Shown here: positions 5,262 through 6,940 of the stretch, in pieces
Layout of the letters: every line of letters starts with the position of its first letter
Numbering within the stretch: the stretch's first letter is position 1
NCBI GenBank assembly: GCA_003506735.1
Contig: DNYS01000261.1
Location: forward strand, 27,356 to 34,295
Length of the DNA: 6,940 nucleotides
Direction: 5' to 3'
From: Nitrospinota bacterium
GTDB lineage: Bacteria > UBA8248
Program-made: the position numbers and the translations under genes
The notes under the pieces: generated by a model
Told to the model about the DNA's origin: nothing
Databases searched by the model: none
The model's input: the letters and a program-made list of their open reading frames with translations, nothing else

Positions 5262-6430
5262 GGGCGGGGCAGGTGCCTGGCCGCAAGGATGATCGACGCC
5301 ACGACGACGAAGGAAAGCTGAAACCCCGTGTCCCAGACGAACCCCGGCTCGATGGCCAGGATGATGATCGCGGCCAGAAGGACGGAGTGCATCGCGCCGC
5401 CCGGGCGCTCGAGAATCAGGGTCAGCAGATACACCACGGCTATGATGGCCGCGCGGATGGTGGAAACCCGCGCCCCGGTCAGAAGGGCGAACAGGATAAC
5501 GATGGGAATGACGGCGAGCGATGCCGCCTTCATCGGGGTGAGGACGATGGGCCGGCCCGGAAAAACATCGGGCGGGAGCCGCCGGAAGAAGGCGAGGAAC
5601 ACGAAGTAGAAAAAGAAGGTGATGAAGCCCACATGAAGGCCGCTGATCGCCAGGATATGGCTCGCCTCGGCCAGCCGGAACGATTCGTGGACCTCGCCGT
5701 CCAGATTCTCGCGGATGCCCAGGGTGATGGCTTCGAGAAGGCCGGCCGTCTTTTCGGGAAACGCCTCCCGAAGGTAGGCGCGCATCCGGTCCCTGAATCC
5801 GAACAACCATCTTTGAAAGGCGAATCGCTCCATCGGCTTGATGCGCTCGAGCGCGCGGGGGGAGGCGAGGGCAGTCGCGTGAATGCTCCGGAGGCGGAGA
5901 AATTCGGGGTAATTGAACGCGCCCGGATTGCGGTAGCGAATCGGGCGGCGCAGCCTGACCCTCCGGACCAAAACGCGATCACCCACGGCATAGGGCTCAG
6001 CGGGCGGATAGGAGAGCGAAATCCGGACGCTGCCCTGGACGGGAATCTCCACGCCGCGGATGGTGAGCCGCTCGACATCGATATAGAGCCGCGCCCGGCC
6101 CGAACTCTTCAGGCGCTCGATGGGCCGGGTGAGATGGCCAACCAGGTTGGCACTCCCGCGCGGGAGGTGGCGCATCAGGTGGTGGGAGGGCAGCATCCAC
6201 TGGTGAAAAGAGAGGACGAGCACGATCCCCAGGGCGCCGGCCCCGGCCAGCATGAAGGCGGAGGAGGCCTTCCGGATTCCGGAGTCATGGAATGCCCACC
6301 GGCAGGCGCCGGAGACTCCCAGGCACAGAGCGGCCACCCCCAGGGCGCCCCGGACGCCGGCCAGGGGCAGTATCCCGCCGGCCAGAAGCCCCCCGATGAA
6401 GCCCAGTGTGATGTAGTCGAGCGGAAACAC
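5162..6430 (-). CDS. comEC: ComEC N-terminal fragment: OB-fold and first part of the Competence channel domain
   Basis: 422 codons open from the GTG at 6430; about 390 are true ComEC and the rest, after about 5261, is out-of-frame read-through to TAG/TGA-type closure at 5162-5164. Residues from the GTG: paired membrane helices near 2-50 and 55-75; an OB-fold domain (about 110-190) ending in the family signature NPGAFNYPEFLRLRSIHA (168-185); then the Competence domain with LAEASHILAISGLHVG (253-268), GARVSTIRAAI (319-329) and VWDTGFQLSF (365-374), all hallmark ComEC segments. The last coherent residues are ILAARHLPRP. If translated as is, it would lack half of the channel domain and be unlikely to work. 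It is divergently arranged with aspS. Confidence 0.88.
   Translation of the reverse strand: MFPLDYITLGFIGGLLAGGILPLAGVRGALGVAALCLGVSGACRWAFHDSGIRKASSAFMLAGAGALGIVLVLSFHQWMLPSHHLMRHLPRGSANLVGHLTRPIERLKSSGRARLYIDVERLTIRGVEIPVQGSVRISLSYPPAEPYAVGDRVLVRRVRLRRPIRYRNPGAFNYPEFLRLRSIHATALASPRALERIKPMERFAFQRWLFGFRDRMRAYLREAFPEKTAGLLEAITLGIRENLDGEVHESFRLAEASHILAISGLHVGFITFFFYFVFLAFFRRLPPDVFPGRPIVLTPMKAASLAVIPIVILFALLTGARVSTIRAAIIAVVYLLTLILERPGGAMHSVLLAAIIILAIEPGFVWDTGFQLSFVVVASIILAARHLPRPTRRSGWGMGAGGGQGSSSSPASRWWSPSRWPR
5261..5269 (-). other. First comEC frameshift point
   Basis: The minus strand reads CCCCGCCCC here. One additional C would turn LPRPTRR into LPRPHSPFRLGDG and restore the channel domain. 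The slip direction is equivalent to one missing base. Confidence 0.75.
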
Positions 6431-6637
6431 CGTCTCTCCGGTGAAATAGATCGGTCCATGAACGATTCGCATTACGGGAATAGGGGAAGTCTATCATGAA
6501 TGGCGCGAAATGAGGTCCGCCCGATTGGGGTTCCGGGCGGAAACCCCTCCGGTTTGAGAGGGGGTTTCGCGCGTGATAAGCTCGCGCACCGGCGATGGAG
6601 GCGGGCATTTGGCCCACCCGGGAAAGGGGATTCAGAC
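6431..6637. other. Divergent comEC/aspS intergenic region with overlapping hairpins
   Basis: Three inverted repeats follow each other. The first is TCCGCCCG (6516-6523)/CGGGCGGA (6534-6541). The second is AAACCCC (6541-6547)/GGGGTTT (6561-6567), extendable outward with small bulges. The third is GCGCG (6569-6573)/CGCGC (6583-6587). The first two overlap at 6541 and, once the second is extended, cannot both form fully. GGGGTT (6527-6532) offers a further alternative partner for AACCCC (6542-6547). No U run follows any of them on either strand. They may be protein-binding sites, leader RNA structures or an attenuator-like switch. Confidence 0.45.
6554..6580 (+). promoter_or_regulatory. Weak promoter candidate for aspS
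   Basis: TTGAGA (6554-6559) and GATAAG (6575-6580) resemble -35 and -10 boxes, but with only 15 bp between them. Initiation would fall near 6587, leaving about 50 nt of leader. It overlaps the second and third hairpins, which could then act at the DNA level. Weak evidence. Confidence 0.25.
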
Positions 6638-6940
6638 GTGGGCAGTCTTTTGGATGAGGGCCGGTCGCACACCTGCGGTGAGCTCCGGGCGACCGATATC
6701 GGCAGCGCGGTGGTGCTGATGGGATGGGCCCGGACGAGCCGCGACCACGGCGGGCTGATCTTCATCGATCTGCGCGATCGATTCGGGATCACTCAGGTGG
6801 TGGCTGATCCCTCCTACAGCGAGGAGGCCCACCGTCTGGCCAACCGTGTGCGCTCGGAGTGGGTGCTGGCCCTCCGGGGAAAGGTGATCGCCCGGCCCGA
6901 GGGGATGGCGAATCCGAATCTGGAAACCGGGGAGATCGAG
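6638..6940 (+). CDS. aspS: Aspartate--tRNA ligase, N-terminal part (runs off right edge)
   Basis: Class II synthetase that charges tRNA-Asp (and tRNA-Asn in non-discriminating forms). The first 101 codons are present; bacterial AspRS is usually about 590 residues. This part is the anticodon-binding OB-fold domain: HTCGELR (11-17), [20 protein letters not shown] (25-44) continuing [18 protein letters not shown] (70-83), and the conserved [16 protein letters not shown] (86-101) at the edge. The start is GTG at 6638 with AAAGGGGA (6623-6630) 7 nt upstream; a TTG four codons later is less well placed. It diverges from comEC. Whether it is discriminating cannot be told from this part. Confidence 0.93.
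   Translation, partial: MGSLLDEGRSHTCGELRATDIGSAVVLMGWARTSRDHGGLIFIDLRDRFGITQVVADPSYSEEAHRLANRVRSEWVLALRGKVIARPEGMANPNLETGEIE

Larger units (their letters stand above)
4015..6430 (-). pseudogene. comEC: comEC, competence DNA-uptake channel, interrupted by two (perhaps three) one-base frameshifts
   Basis: ComEC/Rec2 forms the inner-membrane channel that carries single-stranded DNA into the cytoplasm during natural transformation. Reading the minus strand and correcting one missing base near 5261-5269 and another near 4563-4567 gives one continuous protein of about 805 residues, normal for the family. It has N-terminal membrane helices, an OB-fold domain (DUF4131 type), the Competence membrane domain and a metallo-beta-lactamase-like domain. 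As written, each slip leads to an early stop (5162 and 4539). Both slips go the same way and fall at C or G runs, so a base-calling or assembly error is possible. Against this, the other 3.7 kb of coding sequence here is intact, which favours real decay but does not prove it. The start is taken as GTG at 6430 (GGAGAG just upstream); an in-frame ATG at 6472 has no ribosome binding site. Confidence 0.75.

Noticed and set aside
5261..5269. Programmed -1 ribosomal frameshift
   Set aside because: A CCC codon could re-pair one base back, but there is no tandem X-XXY-YYZ heptamer here or at 4563-4567, and two such events in one gene would be exceptional.
4434..5321. 295-codon plus-strand open frame
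   Set aside because: Antisense to comEC, low-complexity composition, no ribosome binding site or motif.
5117..6499. 460-codon open frame on the plus strand
   Set aside because: It is fully antisense to comEC, rich in Gly, Asp, Glu, Arg and Pro with no domain pattern, and arises from the strong GC bias. The minus strand shows clear family motifs.
6516..6637. T-box riboswitch before aspS
   Set aside because: No T-box consensus (TGGNACCGCG-like) and no terminator with a T run; only simple hairpins are seen.

Overview
The window looks like chromosomal DNA from an uncultured, high-GC bacterium. The third codon positions are strongly G/C-biased, GTG and TTG starts occur, Shine-Dalgarno sites are clear, and both aminoacyl-tRNA synthetase fragments are of bacterial type. 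No gene pins down the phylum. A Gram-negative deltaproteobacterial, NC10 or Tectomicrobia-like source is only a guess. There are no RNA genes, CRISPR arrays, transposases or phage genes.

Layout, left to right. (1) The left edge holds the 5' end of hisS (histidyl-tRNA synthetase) on the minus strand, from a TTG at 356. (2) Upstream of it on the same strand is a complete class III sirtuin-type NAD-dependent protein deacylase (1184 to 435), 78 bp from hisS. (3) A 179-bp divergent region carries a good promoter candidate (TTGACA, 17-bp spacer) and an inverted repeat. (4) A complete thiamine-diphosphate enzyme of the acetolactate synthase/POX superfamily follows on the plus strand (1364 to 3058). 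(5) A 264-bp convergent gap contains a nested hairpin between two copies of a 12-bp repeat. (6) The minus strand then carries comEC (DNA-uptake channel, 6430 to about 4015) and, downstream of it, a small bitopic membrane coiled-coil protein of unknown function (3880 to 3323). (7) After a 165 to 207-bp divergent region rich in overlapping hairpins, the 5' end of aspS (aspartyl-tRNA synthetase) starts at 6638 on the plus strand and runs off the right edge.

The most notable region is comEC. Its protein similarity runs continuously through three reading frames, with two clear one-base slips (near 5261-5269 and 4563-4567) and a possible third near 4019-4030. All go in the same direction, equivalent to one missing base each, and the two clear ones lie at C or G runs. 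This is either gene decay or assembly/sequencing error. Apart from the slips, its metallo-beta-lactamase-like domain has lost the usual metal-binding motifs, so the ancestral protein was probably a channel without an active nuclease domain.

No single functional system joins all the genes. The two synthetase genes point away from each other and enclose the sirtuin, the ThDP enzyme and the comEC pair. hisS and aspS are neighbours in many bacteria, so this may be a rearranged hisS-aspS locus. No new defence or mobile system is visible.
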